Assembly (NCBI GenBank): GCA_023823795.1
Contig: CP085710.1
Coordinates: 124,001 to 188,000, forward strand
Source: Bacillus sp. F19
GTDB lineage: Bacteria; Bacillota; Bacilli; Bacillales; Bacillaceae
Length of the DNA: 64,000 nucleotides
Direction of reading: 5' to 3'
Part shown: in pieces, positions 27,950 to 40,079 of the stretch
Layout of the letters: the number at the start of each line of letters is the position of its first letter
How positions within the stretch are numbered: position 1 is the stretch's first letter
Notes under the pieces: generated by a model
The model's database searches: none
Told to the model about the DNA's origin: nothing
What the model saw: the letters and a program-made list of their open reading frames with translations, nothing else
Position numbers and translations under genes: made by a program

Positions 27950-29244
27950 TGTTTAAGACAATCTCCAATTTTATGCGCGTGGGTGATATCCGCAATAAAA
28001 TCTTGTTCACCCTTTTAATGTTAATTATATTTCGTATTGGTACTTTCATCCCTGTGCCTAACGTCAACGCTGACGTTTTAAAGGCTCAGGATGAAATGAA
28101 TGTTTTCGGAATTCTTAACACTTTCGGCGGTGGTGCACTGTATAACTTCTCTATCCTCGCGATGGGAATTATGCCTTACATTACAGCATCCATTATCGTG
28201 CAGCTTCTGCAGATGGATGTTGTGTCGAAATTTACTGAGTGGTCAAAGCAAGGTGAAGTTGGCCGTCGTAAACTAGCACAATTCACTAGATATTTTACGA
28301 TTGTACTAGGTTTCATCCAGGCGTTGGGTATGTCTTATGGTTTTAATAATCTCGCTGGGGGATTATTAATTGAAAACCCAGGTATTACAACGTACCTTTT
28401 AATTGCAGTTGTCTTAACAGCAGGTACTGCTTTTTTAATGTGGTTAGGAGAGCAAATTACCTCTAGAGGTGTTGGCAATGGTATATCCATTATCATCTTT
28501 GCGGGGATTGCAGCAGGAATCCCAACAACCCTTAACCAAGTCTATGTACAACAATTCCAGGACGCTGGAGATCAGCTTTTCTTGAATATTGTAAAAGTTG
28601 CGCTGATAGTTTTAACGATAATCGCAATTATAGTTGGAGTTATCTTCATTCAGCAGGCGCTTCGCAAGATTCCTATTCAATATGCGAAGAACTCAGCAGG
28701 TCGTGCACCGGCGAAAGGTCAGTCTACTCACCTTCCGCTTAAAGTGAACCCGGCTGGCGTAATCCCTGTCATCTTTGCGGTTTCGTTCATTATTACACCG
28801 CCAACTATTGCTTCATTCTTTGGATCCAACGATGTTACAAACTGGATTCAAAAAACGTTTGACTATACACAGCCAATCGGTATGGTAGTCTATGTTGCAC
28901 TAATCATTGCTTTCACTTATTTCTATGCATTCGTTCAGGTTAATCCGGAACAAATGTCAGAGAATCTGAAAAAGCAAGGCGGATATATCCCAGGCATTCG
29001 CCCTGGTAAAAATACGCAAGAATATTTGACAAAAATTCTATACAGACTGACGTTTGTTGGTTCTCTTTTCTTAGCAGCTATCTCAGTTCTTCCTGTATTC
29101 TTTATTAAGTTCGCTAACTTGCCAGCTTCTGCACAGATTGGCGGAACGAGCTTGTTGATCGTAGTAGGGGTTGCTCTTGAAACGATGAAACAACTTGAAA
29201 GTCAGCTTGTAAAGCGTCATTATAAAGGATTCATTAAACAGTAA
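27949..29244 (+). CDS. secY: Protein translocase channel subunit SecY
   Basis: 431 residues with about ten hydrophobic segments, as expected of the SecYEG pore. The plug/first helix region is NKILFTLLMLIIFRIGTFIP; the cytoplasmic loop used by ribosomes and SecA includes PGIRPGKNTQEYL; the C-terminus is KQLESQLVKRHYKGFIK. Its start overlaps rplO by one base, so synthesis is tied to that of ribosomal proteins. Works with SecE at 1861-2040. Confidence 0.97.
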   Translation: MFKTISNFMRVGDIRNKILFTLLMLIIFRIGTFIPVPNVNADVLKAQDEMNVFGILNTFGGGALYNFSILAMGIMPYITASIIVQLLQMDVVSKFTEWSKQGEVGRRKLAQFTRYFTIVLGFIQALGMSYGFNNLAGGLLIENPGITTYLLIAVVLTAGTAFLMWLGEQITSRGVGNGISIIIFAGIAAGIPTTLNQVYVQQFQDAGDQLFLNIVKVALIVLTIIAIIVGVIFIQQALRKIPIQYAKNSAGRAPAKGQSTHLPLKVNPAGVIPVIFAVSFIITPPTIASFFGSNDVTNWIQKTFDYTQPIGMVVYVALIIAFTYFYAFVQVNPEQMSENLKKQGGYIPGIRPGKNTQEYLTKILYRLTFVGSLFLAAISVLPVFFIKFANLPASAQIGGTSLLIVVGVALETMKQLESQLVKRHYKGFIKQ

Positions 29245-29249
29245 GGTTA

Positions 29250-29275
29250 TGGGACTTGGGTCCCTTTCCTTCTAA
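29250..29275 (+). terminator. Weak hairpin after secY
   Basis: GGGAC, loop TTGG, GTCCC followed by TTTCCTT. Too weak to be certain; it may give partial termination before adk. Confidence 0.3.
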
Positions 29276-29279
29276 ATAG

Positions 29280-30697
<1,418 letters not shown>

Positions 30698-30714
30698 TCC
30701 GAAGGTGATATTGT

Positions 30715-31026
30715 TTGAACGAAGCCGAATCGAGTCCGCGCATAGGTCAGTTTGTCTATATTACTGAAGGCAGAGAAGCTGGACAATATGCTGTTGTGAT
30801 CAGAATTCTCGATGAACGATTCGTTTTAATAGCTGATGGAGAGAATCGATTGTTTCACTCCCCGAAAAAGAAGAATGTTAATCATCTAGAATTTATTGAT
30901 TGCGTATCTCCGGAAGTTCAGAACAGTATATATGAAACAGGTCGTGTGACAAACGGGAAACTTCGGTTTGCCTTAACAAAGTTTGTCAATGAGCAAGTTG
31001 CTGATTTGAAGAAGGGAGAAAAGTGA
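30715..31026 (+). CDS. KOW-domain RNA-binding protein (YbzG-like)
   Basis: 103 residues from a TTG at 30715, preceded by GAAGGTGAT. The N-terminal part (IGQFVYITEGREAGQYAVVI) resembles a KOW/L14e-type RNA-binding domain. A gene of this type lies between map and infA in B. subtilis (ybzG). Stop and infA start are adjacent (TGAATG). Function unknown; association with the ribosome or mRNA is inference from the domain and context. Confidence 0.75.
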   Translation: MNEAESSPRIGQFVYITEGREAGQYAVVIRILDERFVLIADGENRLFHSPKKKNVNHLEFIDCVSPEVQNSIYETGRVTNGKLRFALTKFVNEQVADLKKGEK

Positions 31027-31391
<365 letters not shown>

Positions 31392-31414
31392 AACTAAAGG
31401 AGGTGCAGCTTTAA

Positions 31415-31780
<366 letters not shown>

Positions 31781-31795
31781 GGTAAAGGAGGTTAA

Positions 31796-32191
<396 letters not shown>

Positions 32192-32207
32192 ATTTTCTGT
32201 ATAGATT

Positions 32208-32236
32208 TTGTATCCCTGTCAATAATGGGTTATGAT
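32208..32236 (+). promoter_or_regulatory. Possible promoter before rpoA
   Basis: TTGTAT (32208-32213), 17 bases, TATGAT (32231-32236) in the 185-base rpsK-rpoA gap. Confidence 0.45.
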
Positions 32237-32306
32237 ACAGTAAAAAGTTCTCGCAGAAATAACTATTTGTTGTTGTGCACATTCGGGACTTTATAATGGG
32301 GAATTT

Positions 32307-32345
32307 CGGTTAGACACACCTATAAGTAAATTACTTGTCTAGCCG
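32307..32345 (+). promoter_or_regulatory. Long hairpin in the rpoA leader
   Basis: CGGTTAGACA (32307-32316) pairs with TGTCTAGCCG (32336-32345). The 19-base loop has a nested AAGTAAATTACTT. No T run follows; the rpoA ribosome-binding site is 17 bases further on. It may be a regulatory leader element for rpoA-rplQ. Confidence 0.5.
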
Positions 32346-32376
32346 GGGTTTCGACGTTTTGAAGGAGGGTTTATAG

Positions 32377-33321
32377 ATGATAGAAATTGAAAAACCAAAA
32401 ATCGAAACGGTTGAAATCAGCGACGATGCCAAGTACGGTAAATTCGTCGTCGAACCACTCGAGCGTGGATATGGTACTACTTTGGGTAACTCCTTACGTC
32501 GTATCCTCTTATCTTCACTCCCTGGTGCCGCTGTAACATCAATCCAGATAGATAGTGTACTCCATGAATTCTCTACAATTGAAGGCGTTGTTGAAGATGT
32601 TACAACAATCATCTTAAACATTAAAAAACTTGCTCTTAAGATCTACTCTGAGGAAGAAAAAACGCTTGAGATTGACGTACAGGATGAAGGAGTTGTAACG
32701 GCTGCAGATATTACTCACGACAGTGATGTTGAAATTCTAAATCCGGACCTTCATATTGCTACATTAGCGAAGGGTGCACATTTCCGTATGAGATTGACTG
32801 CGAAGCGTGGACGCGGATATACTCCGGCTGATGCAAACAAAAGAGAAGATCAGCCAATTGGCGTTATCCCAATCGATTCTATTTTCACACCTGTATCCCG
32901 CGTGTCTTATCAAGTTGAAAATACACGTGTAGGGCAAGTGTCGAACTATGATAAACTTACTTTTGATGTGTGGACAGACGGAAGCACAGGTCCAAAAGAA
33001 GCGATTGCACTTGGTGCAAAGATTCTGACTGAACATCTTAATATCTTCGTAGGGCTTACTGATGAAGCTCAAAACGCTGAGATTATGGTGGAGAAGGAAG
33101 AGGACCAAAAAGAAAAAGTTTTAGAAATGACGATCGAAGAATTGGATTTGTCAGTTCGTTCTTATAACTGTTTAAAACGTGCAGGCATCAACACTGTACA
33201 GGAGCTTGCTCATAAAACAGAAGAAGACATGATGAAAGTTCGTAACTTAGGTCGTAAATCTTTGGAAGAAGTTAAAGCGAAACTAGAAGAACTTGGCTTA
33301 GGTCTTCGTAAAGACGACTGA
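32377..33321 (+). CDS. rpoA: DNA-directed RNA polymerase subunit alpha
   Basis: 314 residues, the B. subtilis length. The N-terminal assembly domain (about 1-230) shows [20 protein letters not shown]; a flexible acidic linker (KEEDQKEK) leads to the C-terminal domain (about 245-314) with [19 protein letters not shown] and [20 protein letters not shown], which binds UP elements and activators. Confidence 0.98.
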   Translation: MIEIEKPKIETVEISDDAKYGKFVVEPLERGYGTTLGNSLRRILLSSLPGAAVTSIQIDSVLHEFSTIEGVVEDVTTIILNIKKLALKIYSEEEKTLEIDVQDEGVVTAADITHDSDVEILNPDLHIATLAKGAHFRMRLTAKRGRGYTPADANKREDQPIGVIPIDSIFTPVSRVSYQVENTRVGQVSNYDKLTFDVWTDGSTGPKEAIALGAKILTEHLNIFVGLTDEAQNAEIMVEKEEDQKEKVLEMTIEELDLSVRSYNCLKRAGINTVQELAHKTEEDMMKVRNLGRKSLEEVKAKLEELGLGLRKDD

Positions 33322-33324
33322 CGA

Positions 33325-33764
<440 letters not shown>

Positions 33765-33781
33765 TTATATTTAGTTACTCC

Positions 33782-33827
33782 AAGGGCGGGTCAGTTTTTA
33801 GAAACTGGATCTATGCCCTTTTTTTAT
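33782..33827 (+). terminator. Intrinsic terminator after rplQ
   Basis: AAGGGCG and TGCCCTT arms with an inner CAGTTTTTAGAAACTG hairpin, followed by seven T residues. Confidence 0.85.
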
Positions 33828-33882
33828 ACACTTAAAGCCCCCCTCTTATTCCTGTCATAGAATGAGGGGGCAATCTAAGTGT
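33828..33882. other. Large GC-rich palindrome between rplQ and ecfA1
   Basis: ACACTTA (33828-33834) with TAAGTGT (33876-33882) enclose GCCCCCCTC...ATTC (33837-33851) and GAATGAGGGGGC (33860-33871), leaving an eight-base loop. No T tract on the + strand. It could be a second terminator, a processing site or a small structured RNA; nothing further is visible. Confidence 0.5.
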
Positions 33883-33982
33883 GAGCAGAGAGAGAATAGA
33901 AGAGTACAGGTGTTTTTTTGTGTGAACATGCAGGTTGCACCATTTCATTAAACGCACAAAAACACAGGTGAGGGAGGCAGCA

Positions 33983-34825
33983 ATGGAACAACCGATCATT
34001 CATGTGAATGACGTGACATTCCGTTATCACGAAGAGGATGAAAGACCCGCATTGAACTCCGTTTCCTTAAGCGTAAACAAAGGAGAGTGGCTTGCGGTCG
34101 TCGGTCATAACGGCTCGGGCAAGTCTACACTTGCGAGAGTCCTGAATGGTCTGATCCTGCCTCAGAAGGGTAACGTAATCGTAAACGGCATCACTCTTAA
34201 TGAAGATTCAGTTTGGGAGATTCGAAAACAGATTGGCATGGTTTTTCAAAATCCTGATAATCAGTTTGTCGGTACAACCGTAAAAGATGATGTGGCTTTT
34301 GGTTTAGAAAATCACGGAGTGCCGCGAGAAGTAATGAAAAAGCGCGTGGAATGGGCTACACATAAAGTGAAGATGGAAGCATTTCTCGATCAAGAGCCGC
34401 ACCATCTATCAGGAGGACAAAAGCAGCGTGTTGCCATTGCCGGCGTAATCGCTGTGCAGCCTCAAATTATTATCTTAGATGAAGCCACCTCCATGCTAGA
34501 TCCCCAGGGAAGAAAAGAAGTCATGGAAACAGTAAGAGAGCTAAAAGATCAGGGGATCGTTACAGTCATATCGATTACTCACGATTTAGAGGAAGCTTCG
34601 AGGGCTGACAGGATTGTTGTCATGAATGGTGGGGAAAAGTTCGCCGAAGGTACACCTGAGACAATCTTCAAACTAGATCAGAAGCTAGTTGAAATTGGCC
34701 TTGATCTCCCTTTTCCATACAGAGTGAGCATGAAGCTGAGAGAAGCAGGGGTTAACCTGTCGCGCAACCATCTAGATGAAGAAAGCCTGGTGAATGAACT
34801 ATGGACATTACATTCAAAGAGTTAG
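33983..34825 (+). CDS. ecfA1: Energy-coupling factor transporter ATPase EcfA1
   Basis: 280 residues from the ATG at 33983 after GAGGGAGGCAGCA. Cytoplasmic ABC ATPase of the shared ECF module that powers vitamin uptake (riboflavin, thiamine, biotin and others) with interchangeable S-components. Walker [20 protein letters not shown]-loop [11 protein letters not shown], signature [13 protein letters not shown], Walker [14 protein letters not shown] and H-loop ITHDLEEA are all intact. Overlaps ecfA2 by 25 bases. No S-component is in the window. Confidence 0.95.
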   Translation: MEQPIIHVNDVTFRYHEEDERPALNSVSLSVNKGEWLAVVGHNGSGKSTLARVLNGLILPQKGNVIVNGITLNEDSVWEIRKQIGMVFQNPDNQFVGTTVKDDVAFGLENHGVPREVMKKRVEWATHKVKMEAFLDQEPHHLSGGQKQRVAIAGVIAVQPQIIILDEATSMLDPQGRKEVMETVRELKDQGIVTVISITHDLEEASRADRIVVMNGGEKFAEGTPETIFKLDQKLVEIGLDLPFPYRVSMKLREAGVNLSRNHLDEESLVNELWTLHSKS

Positions 34826-35667
34826 AGCACAGGTACCAAGTTCATTCCCCTTTTGAACGTCTTGCCCTATATGACATCAACCTGACGATTAAAGATCGTT
34901 CGTTTGTTTCGATTATCGGACATACGGGATCAGGGAAATCTACCATTCTGCAGCATTTAAATGGCCTGCTGAAACCAACGAAGGGATCGATCTCTATTGG
35001 GGAACGCAAGATTGAAGCTAACAAGAAAAATAAGAATCTGAAATCAATCCGCCAATCGGTTGCGATTGTCTTTCAATTTCCAGAGCATCAGCTGTTTGAG
35101 GAAACGGTGGAACGTGATATTATGTTTGGCCCATTGAATTTCGGCGTACCGCCTGAAGAGGCAAAAGTGAAGGCGGGAGATGCATTAAGACGTGTCGGCC
35201 TCCCTGCAGAGGTACTTCAAAAATCGCCATTTGATTTAAGCGGCGGACAAATGAGGCGTGTCGCCATTGCAGGTGTCCTGGCCATGGAGCCGAAGGTGCT
35301 GGTACTCGATGAACCGACAGCAGGACTTGATCCAAGCGGCAGAAAAGAGATCATGGACCTTTTCTATACCCTCCATCAAGATCGGTCGCTTACGACCATC
35401 CTTGTCACGCACAGTATGGAAGACGCTGCCCGTTATTCAGATGAAATTGTTGTCATGCACAAAGGGACGGTTCAAATGAAAGGAACGCCTGAAGATGTAT
35501 TCAGCCATGCTGAAACGTTAATCTCTGCAGGACTTGATCTTCCGGAAACCGTAAAGCTTCAAAGGATAATAGAACAAAAGCTTGGCAAGGAACTGAAAGG
35601 GATCTCACTTTCCATAGATGACTTGGTTGATCAGGTTGCATCTGAGATAAAGGGTGACCCAAAATGA
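34801..35667 (+). CDS. ecfA2: Energy-coupling factor transporter ATPase EcfA2
   Basis: 288 residues. Second ATPase of the EcfAA' heterodimer. Walker [20 protein letters not shown]-loop [15 protein letters not shown], signature [14 protein letters not shown], Walker [14 protein letters not shown] and THSMEDAAR are complete. Its start lies 25 bases inside ecfA1 and its end overlaps ecfT by four bases, implying coupled translation and fixed stoichiometry. Confidence 0.95.
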   Translation: MDITFKELEHRYQVHSPFERLALYDINLTIKDRSFVSIIGHTGSGKSTILQHLNGLLKPTKGSISIGERKIEANKKNKNLKSIRQSVAIVFQFPEHQLFEETVERDIMFGPLNFGVPPEEAKVKAGDALRRVGLPAEVLQKSPFDLSGGQMRRVAIAGVLAMEPKVLVLDEPTAGLDPSGRKEIMDLFYTLHQDRSLTTILVTHSMEDAARYSDEIVVMHKGTVQMKGTPEDVFSHAETLISAGLDLPETVKLQRIIEQKLGKELKGISLSIDDLVDQVASEIKGDPK

Positions 35668-36461
35668 TGAACAGTATGATCATTGGAAAATATGTGCCTG
35701 GTAGTTCTCTCATTCATAAGATGGATCCGCGTTCGAAACTAACGATGATCTTTGTATTTGTCTTTATTGTCTTTTTTGCGAACAATGCACTGACCTATTC
35801 AATCCTTGGTTTGTTCACGCTCTTTATTGTTGCTTCTACCAAACTGCCGCCGAGATTTTTGCTGAATGGCTTAAAGCCGATCATCTGGATTATTCTATTT
35901 ACATTTATTCTGCACATTCTGGTCACAAAAGAAGGTCCGCTTCTGTTTGAATTCGGTTTTCTTTCGATACATGAAGAAGGTGTCAGACAGGGGATATTCA
36001 TTTCCCTGCGGTTCCTGTTTCTTATTCTGCTTACAACAATCCTGACGTTAACTACTACTCCTATCGAAGTAACAGATGGGATGGAAAGTCTGCTGAACCC
36101 GTTTAAAAAAATCGGACTTCCTGTCCATGAGCTCGCGTTAATGATGTCGATCTCACTCCGGTTTATTCCAACACTGATGGAAGAAACGGATAAAATCATG
36201 AAAGCGCAGATGGCAAGAGGAGTTGATTTTACGAGCGGACCTGTAAAACAAAGGATCAGTGCAATCATACCGCTGTTAGTACCGCTGTTTATAAGCGCCT
36301 TTAAACGGGCTGAGGAACTTGCAACAGCCATGGAAGCGCGGGGATATCAGGGCGGCGAGGGCAGAACAAAGCTGCGTGAGCTGAAATGGGGAATCCTCGA
36401 TACAGTTATTCTGGCTATTTTAATCGGTGTAGGCATTGTTCTATTACTATTTCGTTCATAG
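35664..36461 (+). CDS. ecfT: Energy-coupling factor transmembrane protein EcfT
   Basis: 265 residues with several hydrophobic helices (about 28-60, 65-90, 105-130 and 240-262). EcfT joins the ATPases to the substrate-binding S-subunit. The cytoplasmic coupling helices show the conserved arginine motifs, seen in AQMARGVDF and [30 protein letters not shown] near the N-terminus is typical. Overlaps ecfA2 by ATGA. Confidence 0.94.
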   Translation: MMNSMIIGKYVPGSSLIHKMDPRSKLTMIFVFVFIVFFANNALTYSILGLFTLFIVASTKLPPRFLLNGLKPIIWIILFTFILHILVTKEGPLLFEFGFLSIHEEGVRQGIFISLRFLFLILLTTILTLTTTPIEVTDGMESLLNPFKKIGLPVHELALMMSISLRFIPTLMEETDKIMKAQMARGVDFTSGPVKQRISAIIPLLVPLFISAFKRAEELATAMEARGYQGGEGRTKLRELKWGILDTVILAILIGVGIVLLLFRS

Positions 36462-36470
36462 GAGCTTATC

Positions 36471-37211
36471 ATGAGGGTAAAATGCACAATCGGATATGAT
36501 GGCACAAGATTTAACGGTTTTCAAATTCAGCCGAATATGAGAACTGTACAGGGTGAGGTTGAGAGGGGCCTTAAAAGGCTTCATAAAGGAAAAGAAGTAA
36601 AAGTATTTGCATCGGGAAGAACGGATGCAGGAGTCCACGCAGTTGGACAGGTTCTGCATTTTGATACGGATATTTATATTCCTGAGGACCGCTTTCCAAA
36701 TGCATTAAATTCACTGCTTGCTGAGGACGTTGCGATTCAATCCGTTTCGTTTGTAAATGATGACTTTCATGCGAGGTATCATGTCCGAGCCAAGGAATAT
36801 CGCTATAAAATAAGCCGCTCAGCGATCCGGAATGTATTTAATCGAAATTATTCTTATCATTATCCATATAAACTTGATTACGTCAAAATGAGAGAAGCGA
36901 TTAAATTTCTTATCGGCACTCATGACTTTACGAGCTTCTGTTCTGCGAAGACGGATAAAGAAGACCGGGTAAGAACGTTATATGATATCGAATTTTATGA
37001 AGAAGATGACATGCTTACTTTCCGGTTTGTAGGCAATGGATTTCTTTATAACATGGTAAGGATATTGGTCGGCACTCTGATCAATGCAGGACGCGGAGCG
37101 CTGGATCCTTATCAGATTCCGGAGATACTGAAGGCACGGGATCGTTCCCTTTGCGGCAAAACAGCCCCGGGGTGCGGATTATATTTGTGGAAAGTTTATT
37201 ATGACAACTAA
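36471..37211 (+). CDS. truA: tRNA pseudouridine(38-40) synthase TruA
   Basis: 246 residues. Isomerises uridines 38, 39 and 40 of the tRNA anticodon arm. The catalytic Asp is in [35 protein letters not shown] begins the fold; the C-terminal [18 protein letters not shown] is also diagnostic. Follows ecfT by nine bases, the order found in B. subtilis. Confidence 0.96.
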   Translation: MRVKCTIGYDGTRFNGFQIQPNMRTVQGEVERGLKRLHKGKEVKVFASGRTDAGVHAVGQVLHFDTDIYIPEDRFPNALNSLLAEDVAIQSVSFVNDDFHARYHVRAKEYRYKISRSAIRNVFNRNYSYHYPYKLDYVKMREAIKFLIGTHDFTSFCSAKTDKEDRVRTLYDIEFYEEDDMLTFRFVGNGFLYNMVRILVGTLINAGRGALDPYQIPEILKARDRSLCGKTAPGCGLYLWKVYYDN

Positions 37212-37229
37212 ACCAGGTGTAACATTTTC

Positions 37230-37256
37230 TTGACAATGTTGCCTGAACGTTATAAT
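37230..37256 (+). promoter_or_regulatory. Promoter of rplM-rpsI
   Basis: TTGACA (37230-37235) and TATAAT (37251-37256) with a short 15-base spacer; TAATAT at 37253-37258 gives 17. Confidence 0.6.
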
Positions 37257-37271
37257 ATATCATATGGTATG

Positions 37272-37365
37272 TATTTCAACCCCACAAATAAGCCCCGGAA
37301 GAGTTTAATTTGTGTTTTGAAATAGAATGATTAAATTTTAACAATTGAAAGATATTTAGGAGGGA
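37272..37365 (+). promoter_or_regulatory. L13 ribosomal protein leader
   Basis: TTTCAACCCCACAAATAAGC and CCCCGGAAGAG match the L13 leader RNA of Bacillales, which is thought to mediate L13 autoregulation of rplM-rpsI. It lies between the promoter and the rplM ribosome-binding site. Confidence 0.65.
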
Positions 37366-37370
37366 AAAAC

Positions 37371-37808
37371 ATGCGTACAACATATATGGCGAAAGCAACT
37401 GAAGTTGAACGTAAATGGTTCGTAGTAGATGCGGCTGGCAAAACTTTAGGTCGTCTAGCTAGCGAAGTAGCATCTGTACTTCGTGGTAAACACAAACCAA
37501 CTTACACACCACATGTAGACACTGGTGATCATGTTATCATCATTAATGCAGCACAAATCGAACTTACTGGTAAAAAATTGACTGACAAGATTTACTACCG
37601 TCACAGCCAATTCCCAGGCGGTTTGAAATCAAGAACAGCTCTTGAAATGCGTACAAACTACTCTGAGAAAATGCTTGAATTAGCAATTCGCGGAATGCTT
37701 CCTAAAGGTTCATTAGGACGTCAAATGTACAAAAAATTACATGTATATGCTGGCAACGAACATCCACATCAAGCACAACAACCAGAAGTTTACGAACTTC
37801 GCGGTTAA
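37371..37808 (+). CDS. rplM: 50S ribosomal protein L13
   Basis: 145 residues. Early 23S rRNA assembly protein. [20 protein letters not shown] and [20 protein letters not shown] are signature segments. The start at 37371 ([15 protein letters not shown]) has AGGAGGGAAAAAC before it and gives the B. subtilis length. Confidence 0.96.
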   Translation: MRTTYMAKATEVERKWFVVDAAGKTLGRLASEVASVLRGKHKPTYTPHVDTGDHVIIINAAQIELTGKKLTDKIYYRHSQFPGGLKSRTALEMRTNYSEKMLELAIRGMLPKGSLGRQMYKKLHVYAGNEHPHQAQQPEVYELRG

Positions 37809-37828
37809 TTATTAAGGAGGTTATTAAT

Positions 37829-38221
37829 TTGGCACAGGTTCAATATTACGGTACTGGCCGTCGTAAAAGCTCAGTAGCGCGTGTTCGTCTGGTTCCAGGC
37901 GAAGGCCGTATTGTTATCAACGATCGTGAAGTAAAAGATTACATCCCATTCGCAGCTTTAATCGAAGATATTAAACAACCATTAAACTTAACTGAAACAG
38001 CTGGAAGCTATGATGTTTTAGTTAGCGTTAACGGCGGTGGATTTGCTGGTCAAGCTGGCGCTATCCGTCACGGTATCTCTCGTGCATTATTAGAAGCTGA
38101 CCCAGAATACCGCGGCACTTTAAAGCGCGCTGGTCTTCTAACTCGTGACGCTCGTATGAAAGAACGTAAAAAATACGGTCTTAAAGGCGCTCGTCGTGCA
38201 CCTCAGTTCTCAAAACGTTAA
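37829..38221 (+). CDS. rpsI: 30S ribosomal protein S9; integration target
   Basis: 130 residues from a TTG at 37829 after AAGGAGGTTATTAA. S9 reaches the P site with its basic C-terminal tail, here [29 protein letters not shown] is the standard start. The last ~59 bases (38164-38222) are repeated almost exactly at 47751 and 51725, so the 3' end is an attachment site: the present 3' end was supplied by the integrated element and keeps the protein intact. Confidence 0.97.
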   Translation: MAQVQYYGTGRRKSSVARVRLVPGEGRIVINDREVKDYIPFAALIEDIKQPLNLTETAGSYDVLVSVNGGGFAGQAGAIRHGISRALLEADPEYRGTLKRAGLLTRDARMKERKKYGLKGARRAPQFSKR

Positions 38222-38222
38222 T
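38164..38222. repeat. attL: rpsI 3' end, copy 1 of the attachment repeat
   Basis: The 59 bases beginning ACGTAAAAAATACGG and ending AAAACGTTAAT recur at 47751-47809 (one mismatch) and 51725-51783 (two mismatches). It is inside the coding end of rpsI, the usual arrangement for tyrosine integrases that target a conserved gene end. Confidence 0.85.
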
Positions 38223-38236
38223 TATCAGCGTTTATG

Positions 38237-38270
38237 CCCTTTCCCGAAGTATCGGGGAGGGGTTTTTTAT
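38237..38270 (+). terminator. Terminator after rpsI supplied by the element
   Basis: CCCTTTCCCGA, AGTA, TCGGGGAGGGG then six T residues. Related hairpins sit right after the other element junctions (40774-40803 and 47835-47869), so this terminator belongs to the element's left end and replaces the displaced host one. Confidence 0.85.
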
Positions 38271-38284
38271 TTGTCGAAAAAGAG

Positions 38285-38310
38285 ATCTGAATACCCATTG
38301 AATACCCCTC
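38285..38310. repeat. Left-end arm-type direct repeats
   Basis: TGAATACCC occurs twice nine bases apart next to the 3' end of the integrase gene. The same word occurs at the right-end modules (40636, 42796, 47636 and twice near 51599) and once at 47885. Direct repeats beside both ends of an element are typical arm-binding sites of tyrosine integrases; this role is inference. Confidence 0.55.
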
Positions 38311-38311
38311 C

Positions 38312-39485
38312 TCATAAATCCATGTAATCTTGAAATAAATTGGCTACTTTTTCTTTGGCCGTGTTTGAGACGTGAGTATAGATATTCATGGTTGTTTGAA
38401 TGTCTGTATGGCCAAGCCGTACTTGTACATCTTTAATACTAGCCCCAGCTTCGAATAACAGTGAAGCATGAGTGTGACGTAAACCATGAATGGAAATAGA
38501 CGGAAAATACTTATGATTTTTGAGTAACTTGGTTAACTGATCATTTAAGCTGGCTAAACGGATATACTTCATTTTTCTTTCATTGTAGTCGTACCTAGTG
38601 AAAAGAGGCTGCTGGTTATCAGGTAGTAAATCTATATCTACATCGTAAAACTCTTCAGATTGCCTTTTACGCCATTTTTTAAGCCACCCAAGTGTTTCAT
38701 CGTCAATACTGATTACGCGTCGTGAATCGGCTGTTTTGGGCGTCTGGAGAAGTTGAAGCCCCTTTGTTGTAACTAGGGTCTTCCTAAATGATATAGATTT
38801 ATTATTAAAATCAATATCTGACCAATACAACGCAAGAACTTCACCTTTACGTGCTCCAGTAAAAGCTAGGAGACGAAAAATAATAAAAGTTTTTGTATTT
38901 ACCTCGTATTCAGCTAATTTTAAGAATTGCTTTAATTCTTCTTTGGTGAAAAAATTTTGCACTTCTTCATGATGGTTATATATCATGTCTGCTTGTTTTT
39001 TTGGAAGTGTTACATGTTCCATTGGATTTTGTTGAATTACATCCAGTTTTAAAGCGTATTTAAAAACAAGATTAACTTGGACTTTATAATCATTAAATGC
39101 TTTTAATTCTTCAGCCCATTCATTCACAGCTTTCTGGCAAAATACTCTTGTAATACTGTTTATTTTCAAATGACCAAACATAGGAAGAATCCTCGAATTA
39201 AACTTGCTAACAATGGCATCGTAAGTTGTAATTTTAACTTCTTTACGGTTGGTTAATCCACAGTTCATATACTTCAAGAAAAGATAGATTATTGATACTT
39301 CCGATGCCCTGATCTTCTAACTCTAATCTTAATTTAGATAATGCAAGATTTGCTTCTTTTCTCGAATGAAACCCTCGCCTTGTAGTTCTTTTTTTCTTTT
39401 TAGTAATCGGATCAACACCTAAATACACATTAAACATATAAGCCTTTGATCCATCTTTTTTTGTATATGGTTTAATTATTGTCAC
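38312..39485 (-). pseudogene. Tyrosine recombinase/integrase, split by a frameshift
   Basis: Two minus-strand frames together make one phage/ICE-type integrase. The 5' part (39485 down to about 39243, GTG start at 39485 with GAAGGGA before it) has the AP2-like arm-binding start TIIKPYTKKDGSKAYMFNVY. The 3' part (about 39277 to 38312) has the SAM-like core-binding domain and the catalytic domain with FTGARKGEVLAL (Arg), HGLRHTHAS (His, Arg), RLGHTDIQTT and the nucleophile in MNIYTHV. The frames meet around 39245 (ELWINQP then stop; RKEVKITTYD in the other frame), so one base has been lost or gained. Lies next to attL with its 3' end facing rpsI. It is inactive unless the shift is programmed or a sequencing error. 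Confidence 0.85.
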
Positions 39486-39502
39486 ATTTATTATTCCCTT
39501 CA

Positions 39503-39526
39503 ATATGCTGGCGGGCAATATATGTA
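39503..39526 (-). repeat. CCCGCCAGCATA motif upstream of the integrase
   Basis: Read on the minus strand, TTACATATATTGCCCGCCAG followed by CATAT precedes the integrase start by a few bases. It is the inverted counterpart of the motif in the four right-end modules and could be a site where the integrase or an excisionase controls the gene. Confidence 0.6.
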
Positions 39527-39545
39527 AAAGGAATAGTAGCTTCAA

Positions 39546-40079
39546 CTAATTCACATAAATATCAATTTCACAATAACCAAATTGGGGTTTACATCTAACA
39601 TCTTCAATGTTAGGTAAGCTTTTTAAATATCGTACATTAGGAAGGACATCAAAGTGATTTTCATTAAACTCGAGTTCGACGTTGTCATCACGGGGAGCTA
39701 AAGGTATTTTATAGACCTCTTCATCTTCAAATAAAACAAATCCGTACCAAGTGAATAAGACAAGTGAATTTAGGTTTAACCCTTCAATTTGAAGGTGATT
39801 TATCAAGTCATATGCGACTAAATAAGAAAAGGGTACTAATACTTTAGAGTCTCTCTGGTGAAAAACATTTTTCATAAATAACTCATCATATTTAGAATCG
39901 AGTTCATAGCTGCTATATGAAATTTGGATAATATGACGAGTATTTTGAGTGTAATGTGTTACATAAAATGTAAACTCCCAAGAAACCTCCTCATTATTTG
40001 GATTTCTAGCATGTAAATTTAGAGAGAGATAATGTGTCCATTTTAGAATTAAAGGATCGTTTTGAATGTGAAAATTCAT
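39546..40079 (-). CDS. Hypothetical protein, 177 residues
   Basis: Not recognised. The protein is acidic, with alternating hydrophobic strands and no signal peptide or transmembrane helix; it contains KSLPNIEDVRCKPQFGYCEI near the C-terminus. It lies between the integrase gene and a divergent zinc-ribbon gene, and its first ~46 bases overlap that gene's 5' end on the other strand. The start at 40079 (ATG) is uncertain. Cargo such as an immunity or accessory protein is possible but unsupported. Confidence 0.55.
   Translation of the reverse strand: MNFHIQNDPLILKWTHYLSLNLHARNPNNEEVSWEFTFYVTHYTQNTRHIIQISYSSYELDSKYDELFMKNVFHQRDSKVLVPFSYLVAYDLINHLQIEGLNLNSLVLFTWYGFVLFEDEEVYKIPLAPRDDNVELEFNENHFDVLPNVRYLKSLPNIEDVRCKPQFGYCEIDIYVN

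Noticed and set aside
38285..38310. Short direct repeats considered as a CRISPR array
   Set aside because: Only two 9-base units with no spacer pattern, and no cas genes; they fit integrase arm sites.
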